This document shows positions 1-7,094 of a stretch of DNA of 15,979 bases, one piece after another (positions within the stretch are counted from its first letter, which is position 1; each line of letters starts with the position of its first letter). Location of the stretch: positions 209,676-225,654 of the forward strand of contig MU631405.1 of the NCBI GenBank assembly GCA_026770615.1, in the 5' to 3' direction. The notes under the pieces were generated by a model. That model saw nothing but the letters and a program-made list of their open reading frames with translations. It searched no databases and had not been told where the DNA came from. The position numbers and the translations under genes are program-made. The DNA comes from Pavlovales sp. CCMP2436. Taxonomy: Eukaryota; Haptophyta; Pavlovophyceae; Pavlovales.

Positions 1-568
1 GCGGCGCCAGGAGGGGGTCAGCCGTGCAGCCGCACTGCCGGGGGTCGTCTCGATCGGCGAGCGGCGTGTAGTGGGCGCCAGAGATCAGTCTCGTTCAGCG
101 GGCGGCGGGTGCCAGGGGGTGGTCGGTGGGCGGCGGTTCTCGGTCGGCGGGCGCGGCACGGTCGGCGGGGCGGCGGCAACGGGTAGCGTTGCGCACGGTC
201 TTTTAGAAAAGGGCGCGAAATGAATCGAGAGAGAGCACAAGCCCATGCGCTCTCAACGGTAGAGGGCACAGGTTACTGTTCGCACCTGATGAAACACCAA
301 GGCCGCGTGTGCGGAGTAACACCAACAGTTACTACCCTCATACTGGCTCCCAGCCATTGCCACGGCATATTCATCGAGACCCTCATTGGTCTCGCTCAAA
401 GGGTGCTCGGCCAAGATATCGATTCTATTGTTTCCCCACGCCATGCTTGTTTCTGGAGGAGTGCTGAGACTCACTTGAGAGTCGAGAGCGAGCAGGCACA
501 GAAGCACTACGGAGTGATCGCGAAGACAAGGGAGTGCTGCAAAATAATGATGGCGGGAGCGCCGGAGC
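1..568. other. Leader region without a supportable gene
   Basis: The first ~200 bases are very GC-rich and built from short imperfect repeats around cggtcggcggg, which could be promoter or CpG-type DNA of the downstream gene. From about 220 to 568 the composition is more even, and open frames of about 117 aa (+) and 84 aa (-) overlap each other. Neither shows a recognisable domain, clear splice sites or a membrane segment. I see no RNA gene here. The region may be the 5' flank or untranslated leader of the glycosyltransferase gene that follows. Confidence 0.4.
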
Positions 569-621
569 GGTAAACTGGCCGGATGATCGGTAAACTGGCC
601 GGATGATCGGTAAACTGGCAG
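569..621 (+). repeat. 20-bp tandem repeat (about 2.6 copies) over the start codon
   Basis: The unit ggtaaactggccggatgatc occurs at 569-588 and 589-608, with a third partial copy from 609. The first two units each contain an ATG (583 and 603), so the repeat decides which start codon the glycosyltransferase uses. The unit length is not a multiple of three, so copy number shifts the frame of the upstream ATG relative to the main one. Confidence 0.9.
583..606 (+). promoter_or_regulatory. Seven-codon upstream ORF overlapping the main start
   Basis: ATG at 583 opens MIGKLAG followed by TGA at 604-606. The stop overlaps the ATG at 603 of the glycosyltransferase frame in an ATGA arrangement. The overlap is read directly from the sequence. 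That it could permit termination-reinitiation control of translation is inference, and it requires the transcript to begin upstream of 583. Confidence 0.45.
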
Positions 622-3600
622 GACGCGGCGCTACGACGCGGCGCTATGAAGGAAGCACTAGATTGCAAGCCCTTGGACGGCACCACGCCTGCGCCAGCTT
701 GCTGCTCGTGCTCTGCCTGCTCGTGCTCGGCGCGCAGCTCACGCTCCGGTCGGCGCAGTCTGTCGCCTCGCTCGACGCCGAGGGCGTCCTCCGCGGGTCA
801 GCGAGGGCGGGTACCGTGGTGGAAATAGTCGTCACTCAGGGCGAAGAGCAACGCGGGTCGGCGGGTGCCGGCGCGGCTGCACCGCTCCCCGCGGCCGCGC
901 GGCCTGCCGCCCACCGCTACACGCGGCTCGCACCCACGCTGGCGGACCGGAAGGACCTCTCCGTGCTGGTGCAGTACTACAACGCCCCGGGGCGCTACCA
1001 CCATCTGGCAATCGGCCCGCTCTTGCGTGGGTACAGACGGTGCGCCGCGGCAGCCAACCTGACGCTCGAGATCCTCGTGAACGTCGACTCACGTGCATAC
1101 CAGCAGGGCGACTTGCAGGAACGCCTTTTTAACGTCCCCCGACTTGCAGCCCGAAGGCGTACGGGCATGACATGGGAGGGTCAGCGCATCGGTCGTCTCA
1201 TGTGCTATCTACGCCTTGGGCCTGTTGTTGCAAACTTTCGCGCCTGGCAAGCTACAGACCCGCAGCAATCACACTTTCCTCCCACTTCTCCAAAACACTA
1301 ACTAAAACACAAACCAACAGGCATGGCTAGACGCAGCACTCACCCCAGCCTCCCCTTCCTCAAATGCACGAACTAAAACTTAAACTCTACCTAACAGGCA
1401 TGGTTGGCCGAGCTGGGCCCAGACGACTTCCTCCTCCTCTCCCCCGACATACACGAGCTGCGCGCCTACAACCGCCTGGCAGCCATGAGCCGCGGCGAAC
1501 AGCTGCTGCTCGCGCAGGATGACGATGGCATTCCCGGTAAAAAAAAAAAAATTGGCAATCATAATCATATTCATTTTCATAAGTGTCACATGATCATCAC
1601 CACAATAGGCACCTTCGGTAATAAAAAAATAAGTACAACTAATTATTTGATTAATTAAATGTATTCTAATAATTTTATAATATTTAATGATAATAATAAT
1701 AATAACATCAGGCGCCTGCGGCTGCGCCCCCAACAACACGGCTTGCCTGGCGACCGGCGGCAATGCGCGCGCGGACGTGCCGGGAAAGCGGTAATTCGTA
1801 CTAATTTGCTTATCCTAGTTAGGCTAGACTCCAGGCATCTCAATAGGAGATACGATGGGGTTGTTAAGGGCGTCGGGCGACTCAGCCTTAAGCGTGCCGG
1901 GAAAGCGGTAACTCGTGAATAATTCTATTATATGGTTTAATCTGATAAATAAAGCACACGCATGCATGATGTATAATATATTACTGTGCGGGATTCAAGC
2001 TGGTGTCTGACTGTCCTGAATAATTGTATAATCTGGCTTAATCTAATAAAATAAATCACACGCAATTTCATGCGTAGTGTATATAATAACTTCTGATGCC
2101 GCCACACACCTGCAACTTTTGTCATCTACTTCTAAATATCAGTGAAAGAAGATTCTGGCTGGCGGTGTGTCAAGTTCAAGACAAGCTGATCTTAGCTCTC
2201 CGACGCAGGCTCCTACGCGTTACGCCGAAGTGGGATATATATATAATTGGGGATATATATATATAATTATATAATTATATATATTTATATATAATTGTAT
2301 ATGTATAATTAAAACAGGGCCCTGTGGCCGCCGCAGCCGGACGATGCGTTGGCAGCCAAGCGGGTGGCATCTGCCTCTTGGCTCGCAGGTGACACGTTGA
2401 TAATATATAAACTTATAAATTTATAAATAATTATATGTATATATATATGTGTGTGTGTGTGTGTATGTGTATGTATATTATATATTATATATATATATAT
2501 GTATGTGTGTGTGTATATGATGTATTATATATATATGTATATGTATATGCATGTATTACACATATATAATGCCTAGCGCGTGGCCTCTGCCGGTGACTTC
2601 AAATATATAAATAAAGCATATGCATATATGTAGATAGATTGATAGATAGATACTGTGGAGATAGATATATACCTGCATCCGCCTCCTGGCTCGCAGGCAA
2701 CTCATTCATCAAACTACCAAATAAATATAAACTCAAAAATATGTATACATCAGGGGCTGTCGCGCTGCTCCGCTCTCCGCTCGCAAGGCGCGCCAAGATC
2801 AGGTAACCGTCTGATCATTATCAAAGCTCGTAACTCACCGTGAGTCAACTCACCCCAGCAACTCACACGTGAGTGGGAGTTCACTATGTGAGTTAACTCA
2901 CAACTCCCACTCCCACTCCCAACCACAATCCGCCAGTAACCCGTGAGTGGGAGTAAACTCACAGCAACTCAACTCCCACTCACCAGTGAGTTAACTGTGA
3001 GTTGACGCCAACTGACGCCATCTGACGTTTTAAGCCTAAAATATTTCTTCATGTGGCGAGTGCGAGCTGCGGATCTCATTGGTCGCTTGGTGTTAGACCA
3101 ATACTCGAGTTTAGGCGGCCCGTGAGTTCACTCACAGGCTCTGTGAGTTAACTCACCAACTCGCACTCGCACTCACCAACTCTGGAAAATGCTCAACTCC
3201 CACTCACACGCACTCACAGGCAATCACAAGCCCCCCATTGCGTTGCCACTCCCACTCCCATTCCCACTAACTGTTTTAAATGTTATGAGTTACGAGCTCT
3301 GCATAATTATATAATCATACTCATAATTATTATGATTACTTTATATTGCCCGGGCAAGGTAGTAATCAAGAAACAGATGTAAAATTATATTAATATTATT
3401 AATAATAATAATCATAACACTCACAATAATAATAAAGGGCGGTATCCTTCAAAGCCGTCATGTTCTACCTCGACTTCAACTCGCGCATGGGCGTACGCAC
3501 GCCCCCCGCTGCTCTGCTCCCCCCCTCACTCCGCGGCACCGGCGAGGTTTTTTTTTTTTTTTTCATTCACATTTTTACAGTTGGCCATGCCTTTCACTGT

Positions 3601-5292
3601 CCTTGCCCGAGCGAGTGGAGAGCAGCCTACTTGAACAGTGTGGTACTGAGGAGGCGTCTGATCTTCTCCTTTTATGTTTTTACTAATATAATATATAATA
3701 TAGCGTCGGAGCGCTATGATCAGCTTGATGATTTATCACACCGCAAGCCAGAACCCCCCTATATGAATATAAGATTACACTAATCATACTTGCACGCTAT
3801 CATGCCAAAGGAGTGGGCCGGCCTCGTCTGCTCTTCTCCCTTGTGTGTGATTTGAATCATTAAGATATGAAATGAAACTTCACTCCTAATACTATCATTT
3901 TATTCATAAAAGGAGTGGCCCGGTCTCGTCCCGCGCGTTCTGGGCGCAGACTCACTGCGCAGCGACAAGGTGTGTTTGTTACTATTACTGCTACCATTAC
4001 TATTACTGAGAATATCATTACTATTACTGTTACTTACTGTTACAAAACTATATACTATTACTATTACTTACTGTTACAAAACTATATACTATTACTATTA
4101 CTTACTGTTACAAAACTATATACTATTACTATTACTTACTGTTACTACTACTACTACTACTACTATGACTATGACTACTATTACTGGTGATGATGCTAGC
4201 GTTGATGTAATATGATAATTAATAATAATAGCAAGAGACGCTATGAATAATAAGAAAATATAAATGATAATAATAATTAGAAGAATCATAATATAATTAA
4301 TAACAATAACTAACAGCAAGAGACGCTGCTGCCCCGCTGCAACGCGAGCGTCGACGGCGGGCTGGCGGGTGAGTGGGCGGCAGGCACAGCGCCCGAGGTC
4401 CCGATCGAGCTGGCCGTCGAGGCTGCGCGCTGCGCGGACATGGGGCCACTCTTGCTCGAGCGCGCCGCCTTTTTCGCCGTGGGCGGTTTTAACGAGGTAC
4501 TCGCTTGTGCAATCACGAAAGCTGCCAGGACTAATGTCTGACGTTGACCAAGTCTGTGAGTGAACACAACCTGTTGAACATGCTGAGCCGCTAATACAAT
4601 TAATCCTAAAATGATCACAGCAACAACAACCCTTGTAATAAATCAGAATAATGTGAATAAGTACATTAACGCACCAACAAATACGTCACAACATGAATAT
4701 AGCGACGGTGCGAGGCACATTCCGAGTAGGCGCGAATGAAGTTTAATCACAGCATATTTAAGTTCAATAACTAGCTGGATTCTATTTATATACGAATCAC
4801 TCAATTCCGTGTATAGACTCTCAGCCCCCCCCACACCCCCCCACCCCACCCCTTATAACGCCTCACCAGTCCATGGCGGCGCGCGGGCACGCGGGCTCCG
4901 TGGGTGTCGACTGCGAGTTGGAGGCGAGGCTGTGGCTGAGGGGGATGGCGACGGTCTGCGCCTCCCCCCAGACGGGGGACGGTGTCAGCGCGTGGGCGCG
5001 CGCTTACCAATTTCCAGGAGTCGCGCGGCACGTGGCGTGGCGCCAGCGCGGTATGGGCGACGCGCACGAGTGGAGGCTCTCGGAGTACGGACACAGGTTC
5101 CAACAGCCGGGCTCCGCGCAGCTCGCGCTGATCTCGCAGCGCGTGCTCGCCACGAATGCGCTGCTCAGCTGTCCGCCCGCAGAGGGGTGGCGCCCGCACG
5201 CGCCGGCCGACTGTCTGATCCACCCGCTGTCGACCAGTGTCTGCGCGCTCCTCGACGCGCGGTCTGCTGATGCTGCCGAGAGATCAGGCTAG
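603..5292 (+). CDS. Golgi-type glycosyltransferase (GT-A, GT2-like), nine exons
   Basis: Predicted join: 603-1133, 1398-1536, 1712-1790, 2318-2388, 2754-2802, 3438-3546, 3913-3969, 4317-4496, 4870-5292. All introns are GT-AG and phases agree, giving 545 aa. Residues 1-28 are short and basic, and 29-46 are a hydrophobic signal anchor (type II, Golgi lumen). The GT domain starts near 118. Motifs are SVLVQYYN, LVNVDSR (158-164), SPDIHELRAYNRLA, AQDDD with the acidic metal-binding residues 218-220, WLAGAVALL around 271, and CADMGP then VGGFNE (ends 405). After these comes VDCELEARLW with D419, E421, E423, R425 and W427, the catalytic acid and R-x-W type segment of GT2-like enzymes. It should move a sugar from a nucleotide sugar; donor and acceptor cannot be told. 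The exon 1 donor is the least certain: 1134 is the best phase-0 choice. Exon 8 could start at 4323 instead. Exons 3 and 6 fit the family least. Confidence 0.75.
622..647 (+). repeat. 13-bp direct duplication in the coding start
   Basis: gacgcggcgcta followed by c or t occurs at 622-634 and 635-647, immediately after the 20-bp repeat and inside the N-terminal codons of the glycosyltransferase frame. It is another very short tandem duplication of the kind seen throughout the window. Confidence 0.8.
1109..1149 (+). repeat. Echo of exon 1 end
   Basis: cgacttgcag occurs at 1109-1118 and again at 1140-1149, each preceded by an aacgtc (1080 and 1131). The second block looks like an internally deleted copy of the first. 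This makes the true exon 1 donor hard to place. Confidence 0.55.
1298..1407 (+). repeat. Duplicated 3' splice site of intron 1 with exon 2 start
   Basis: The acceptor used for exon 2 (AG at 1396-1397, then gcatggttgg) has a copy 77 bp upstream (AG at 1319-1320, then gcatggctag). Both are preceded by an aactaaaac tract. The upstream copy would read AWLDAAL against AWLAELG and then runs into a stop, so it looks like a diverged, unused duplicate of intron end plus exon start. Confidence 0.7.
1776..1914 (+). repeat. Duplicated 5' splice site of intron 3 with exon 3 end
   Basis: The last 15 bases of exon 3 plus the donor (1776-1800, cgtgccgggaaagcg then gtaattcgt) recur at 1893-1916 with one substitution (gtaactcgt), 117 bp downstream inside the intron. 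Either donor could in principle be used. The proximal one keeps the reading phase into exon 4. Confidence 0.85.
1917..2088 (+). repeat. Diverged ~100-bp tandem duplication in intron 3
   Basis: The segment starting gaataattctat at 1917 recurs at 2018 as gaataattgtat. Both copies continue with taatct, then a t/gataaat-type stretch, then cacacgca and a tata-rich end. Similarity is clear but with substitutions and small indels, so the duplication is old. Confidence 0.65.
1995..2018 (-). repeat. Interspersed repeat segment, intron 3 copy
   Basis: The reverse complement of this 24-base segment matches 5493-5516 with one mismatch. A longer stretch (about 1972-2009) matches 12641-12681 in reverse orientation. 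Three copies in one window, in an intron and in two intergenic stretches, mark it as an interspersed repeat. A further segment at 2161-2194 resembles 12701-12736 in direct orientation. Confidence 0.7.
2232..2575 (+). repeat. AT and TG/TA microsatellites in introns 3 and 4
   Basis: Tracts of alternating at/ta run at about 2236-2305 and 2400-2570, with a (tg)n block near 2449-2465 and a shorter one near 2505. They flank the small GC-rich exon 4 (2318-2388) on both sides. The contrast in base composition at the exon borders is abrupt. Confidence 0.9.
2367..2700 (+). repeat. Two echo copies of exon 4 end inside intron 4
   Basis: The 22 bases ending exon 4 (2367-2388) recur at 2675-2696 with two C/T differences, followed by gcaactc where the real junction has gtgacac. 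A third, internally deleted version lies at about 2577-2597: the block between tggcctctgcc and ggtgac is missing. Neither copy keeps a reading phase that would fit exon 5. Confidence 0.8.
2828..3260. repeat. GTGAGT / ACTCAC array in intron 5
   Basis: I count about eight gtgagt and about eleven actcac hexamers in roughly 430 bases, mixed with cactccc blocks. They stand in both orientations, so the stretch can fold into many small hairpins. gtgagt equals a consensus donor site, so the intron is littered with donor-like motifs on both strands. A unique stretch (about 3005-3110) splits the array in two. Confidence 0.85.
3811..3930 (+). repeat. Echo of exon 7 start in intron 6
   Basis: Exon 7 begins gagtggcccggtctcgtc at 3913 after an aaaag acceptor. 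A copy with two substitutions (gagtgggccggcctcgtc) lies at 3811 after ccaaag, 102 bp upstream. The upstream copy reads EWAGLV against EWPGLV and then loses similarity. Confidence 0.75.
4020..4145 (+). repeat. 34-bp minisatellite in intron 7
   Basis: About 3.7 nearly identical copies start at 4020, 4054, 4088 and 4122. The unit is an act/tta-rich block ending in gttacaaaactatat. A (act)n tract follows to about 4165. The copies are almost unmutated, so the expansion is recent or kept homogeneous. Confidence 0.9.
4230..4327 (+). repeat. Echo of exon 8 start in intron 7
   Basis: agcaagagacgct at 4230-4242 recurs without mismatch at 4315-4327, 85 bp downstream, where it spans the intron 7 acceptor and the first codons of exon 8. 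The similarity stops abruptly after 13 bases. Confidence 0.7.
4550..4592 (-). repeat. Interspersed repeat segment, intron 8 copy
   Basis: The reverse complement of this stretch matches 12954-12998 at roughly nine bases in ten, with small indels (shared core gcggctcagcatg). It lies inside intron 8 of the glycosyltransferase gene (4497-4869). Confidence 0.75.
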
Positions 5293-5707
5293 ACTTCAGA
5301 GTTCAGTTTCTACTCCCATCTGATCGTCCCCTAGACGGTAGACCCAACTAGAGTATATACACGGCGGTGTCAGTGTCACACTGACATGCATTCTCCTAGT
5401 GAATTATATAGTTATACTCATCAACGTTACTTGTATAATAACGTTAATGGCGGGTTGTAAGTATGTTATTAATGAGTTGATGTAATAGTTTGCAGGACAG
5501 TCAGACGCCAGCTTGAAATATATTGAATCCCTGCTATCACTTTTTAATCATAGTTCTTTCAACGTCCCCCGGACCGTTGCAGCTATCAGTAGTTAATAAT
5601 AATATAACAATTCGCATGATTTTCCATACCCAGACGAACTTGGTGTGCACGTGTAAAGAAGAATTCGTGTCGACTCTTCTGTCGCACAAACAGCGGGAGC
5701 AAGAGCC
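5293..5707. other. Intergenic stretch between convergent genes
   Basis: This is AT-leaning DNA between the stop codons of the glycosyltransferase (+) and hydrolase (-) genes. It holds an 8-bp-arm hairpin (5368-5386, tgtcagtg and cactgaca) and one copy of the interspersed repeat at 5493-5516. An aggctagact core at 5287 is shared with intron 3 near 1820. I see no gene in it. Confidence 0.6.
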
Positions 5708-6469
5708 TCAGCGGCCGGCCGGTGAGATCATCGGCGTCGACTGGTCATCGGCTGAGCTGCTCGGCGGGCTGGCAGACGTGCGCACCATCCCGCTGGAGGT
5801 GGCGAGTGCAGCAACATGCTGCACATCGAATACACTGCACGCCCACCAGCTGAGGTGTTCCTGCACGTATTTGTACACGTTGAAGTGGTCGACCGACCCG
5901 CGGAGGATCACGGCCTGCTTCGGGTGCGAAAGGCTCTCGTGGAAACGCTGGAACTGCGCGACATCGCAGAAATTGTCGACTTCGCCTATGATGAGCAGCT
6001 TGGCTGCCCCCGCCTGCTGCGCGCGCGCGATGAGTGCGCGGTGGCTGCACATGTAGAGAGCCCATGCCCAGTTGAGTGGCGGCGAGATGCAAGCGAAGGC
6101 AACGACCTCGGGGATGTCCTCTGCCACGCCTGCCACGATGAGGCTGCCATAACTATAGCCGATGAGCACAATACTCTCGGGCGGCTGGCGCAGCTGTAGC
6201 AAGTAGGCGCACGCGCCCCTGACATCGTCTGCCGAGCTCGCACCGCTCCCAACGCCAGACCTGAAGTTGAAGCGGAGCGTCGTGAGTTGAGCGCTCTGCC
6301 CGAAGAGATCAACTGCCTCCTCCACAACCACGTCCCACATCGAGCCGCCCAGCGGGCCCCACGGATGGCAAGCCACGATCGCCAGCCGCGTGCCCCGCTC
6401 GGCGCAGAGCCCGTAGCACACGCCGCCACGCCGGATCGGGATGGTCGCTTCGGCTTCGCCGGGGTGCAT
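5708..6469 (-). CDS. Alpha/beta hydrolase (COG2945-like), single exon
   Basis: With ATG at 6469 the product is 253 aa. It has the layout of small alpha/beta-hydrolase fold proteins: HPWGPLGG at 35-42 (oxyanion region), LRFNFRSGVGSG at 65-76, the nucleophile elbow GYSYGS with Ser106, an acid in GEVDNF (Asp165) and the histidine in VDHF (His195). The triad is therefore complete and the protein should be a serine hydrolase; its substrate is unknown. No signal peptide or membrane helix is evident, and the last ~35 residues are low-complexity Ser/Pro. The frame is open to a TTG at 6523, beyond which an in-frame TAG at about 6533-6535 closes it, so ATG 6469 is the best start. It diverges from IFT20 238 bp away. 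Confidence 0.8.
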   Translation of the reverse strand: MHPGEAEATIPIRRGGVCYGLCAERGTRLAIVACHPWGPLGGSMWDVVVEEAVDLFGQSAQLTTLRFNFRSGVGSGASSADDVRGACAYLLQLRQPPESIVLIGYSYGSLIVAGVAEDIPEVVAFACISPPLNWAWALYMCSHRALIARAQQAGAAKLLIIGEVDNFCDVAQFQRFHESLSHPKQAVILRGSVDHFNVYKYVQEHLSWWACSVFDVQHVAALATSSGMVRTSASPPSSSADDQSTPMISPAGR

Positions 6470-6707
6470 CGCGATCGAAGCGGAACAGCCGGGAAGTATG
6501 TAGACGGCCCCGTCCCCGAGCAAGGCCCCGAGCTACCCGAGGTGACCGAAGCGGAACAGCCGATCGCCGGGGAGTATGTAGACGGCGGCCCCGATCAAGC
6601 GCACAAAATCACCTCGCGGGAGCTCAACTTGAAAAAAAAACTAACGGATAGCCCTCACGGCGAGCGGCGAAGGCAGCCGCGCGAAGAAGGCCACCACCCC
6701 GCCCGCC
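6470..6707. promoter_or_regulatory. Presumed bidirectional promoter, hydrolase / IFT20
   Basis: Only 238 bp separate the two divergent start codons, so both promoters must lie here or overlap the genes. It contains the 72-bp-offset duplication and an A9 run near 6631. No TATA-like element stands out. The role is inferred from position only. Confidence 0.45.
6477..6597. repeat. Direct duplication (~72-bp offset) at hydrolase 5' end
   Basis: gaagcggaacagccg at 6477 recurs at 6549; in both copies agtatgtagacggc follows after a short spacer. On the minus strand both copies encode AVYILPG in the same frame, separated by an in-frame TAG. This is a duplicated stretch of hydrolase leader, ending up in the shared hydrolase/IFT20 intergenic region. 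Confidence 0.75.
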
Positions 6708-7094
6708 ATGGCGACGAAGGACCACCTCTCAGTGGAGAAGGACGGCATCCGGCTGCTGGCGCCGGAGAAGCTCGAGCAGGCGACGGCGCTGCAGGAGGAC
6801 TGCTCCGAGTTCCTCTCGAAGACGAAGCAGTTCCACGGCATCGTCTCAGACTTCATGCAGGTGATGGAGGCCAAGCAGGCGGTCATCGACGCGCAGAAGT
6901 TGCGAACCATCGGGTTGGGCAACAAGGTCCTCGGGCAGGAGGAGGTGCGCAAGCGCAAGCAGCGCGAGCTGCAGGCGACGGTCTTCGAGCGCAGGGCCGA
7001 GCTCGAGCGGCTGAAGGCGCAGCGGGACTCGCTCGCGCGCGTCGACCAGGAGCAGCGCGCGCTGATCGAGCGGCTGCAGAACAACGAGGCGTAA
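6708..7094 (+). CDS. IFT20: Intraflagellar transport protein 20
   Basis: This 128-aa single-exon protein matches IFT20 in length (family about 130 aa) and layout. A short N-terminus with GIRLLAPEKL leads into a helical body with CSEFLSKTKQF and KLRTIGLGNKV. The Arg/Lys-rich RKRKQREL follows, then a coiled coil with AELERLKAQRDSL and the conserved end ALIERLQNNEA. IFT20 is a subunit of the IFT-B complex that carries ciliary cargo and, in animals, also acts at the Golgi. The start ATG at 6708 is the first in frame and lies directly after cccgcc. The gene shows that the organism builds, or has built, a flagellum. Name assigned from remembered family features, not a search. Confidence 0.88.
   Translation: MATKDHLSVEKDGIRLLAPEKLEQATALQEDCSEFLSKTKQFHGIVSDFMQVMEAKQAVIDAQKLRTIGLGNKVLGQEEVRKRKQRELQATVFERRAELERLKAQRDSLARVDQEQRALIERLQNNEA

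Noticed and set aside
220..573. 117-aa frame upstream of the glycosyltransferase
   Set aside because: No recognisable domain, and an equally protein-like frame exists on the other strand; not supported as a gene.
3460..3783. 107-aa frame starting in exon 6
   Set aside because: Only the first part (to 3546) is coding; the rest runs through a T16 tract and AT-rich intron.
4020..4145. CRISPR-like array (regular repeats)
   Set aside because: Units are contiguous without unique spacers, lie in a eukaryotic intron and have simple sequence; this is a minisatellite.
5745..6429. Long frames overlapping the hydrolase, both strands
   Set aside because: They lack motifs and are shadows of a GC-rich gene whose catalytic triad is in the chosen frame.
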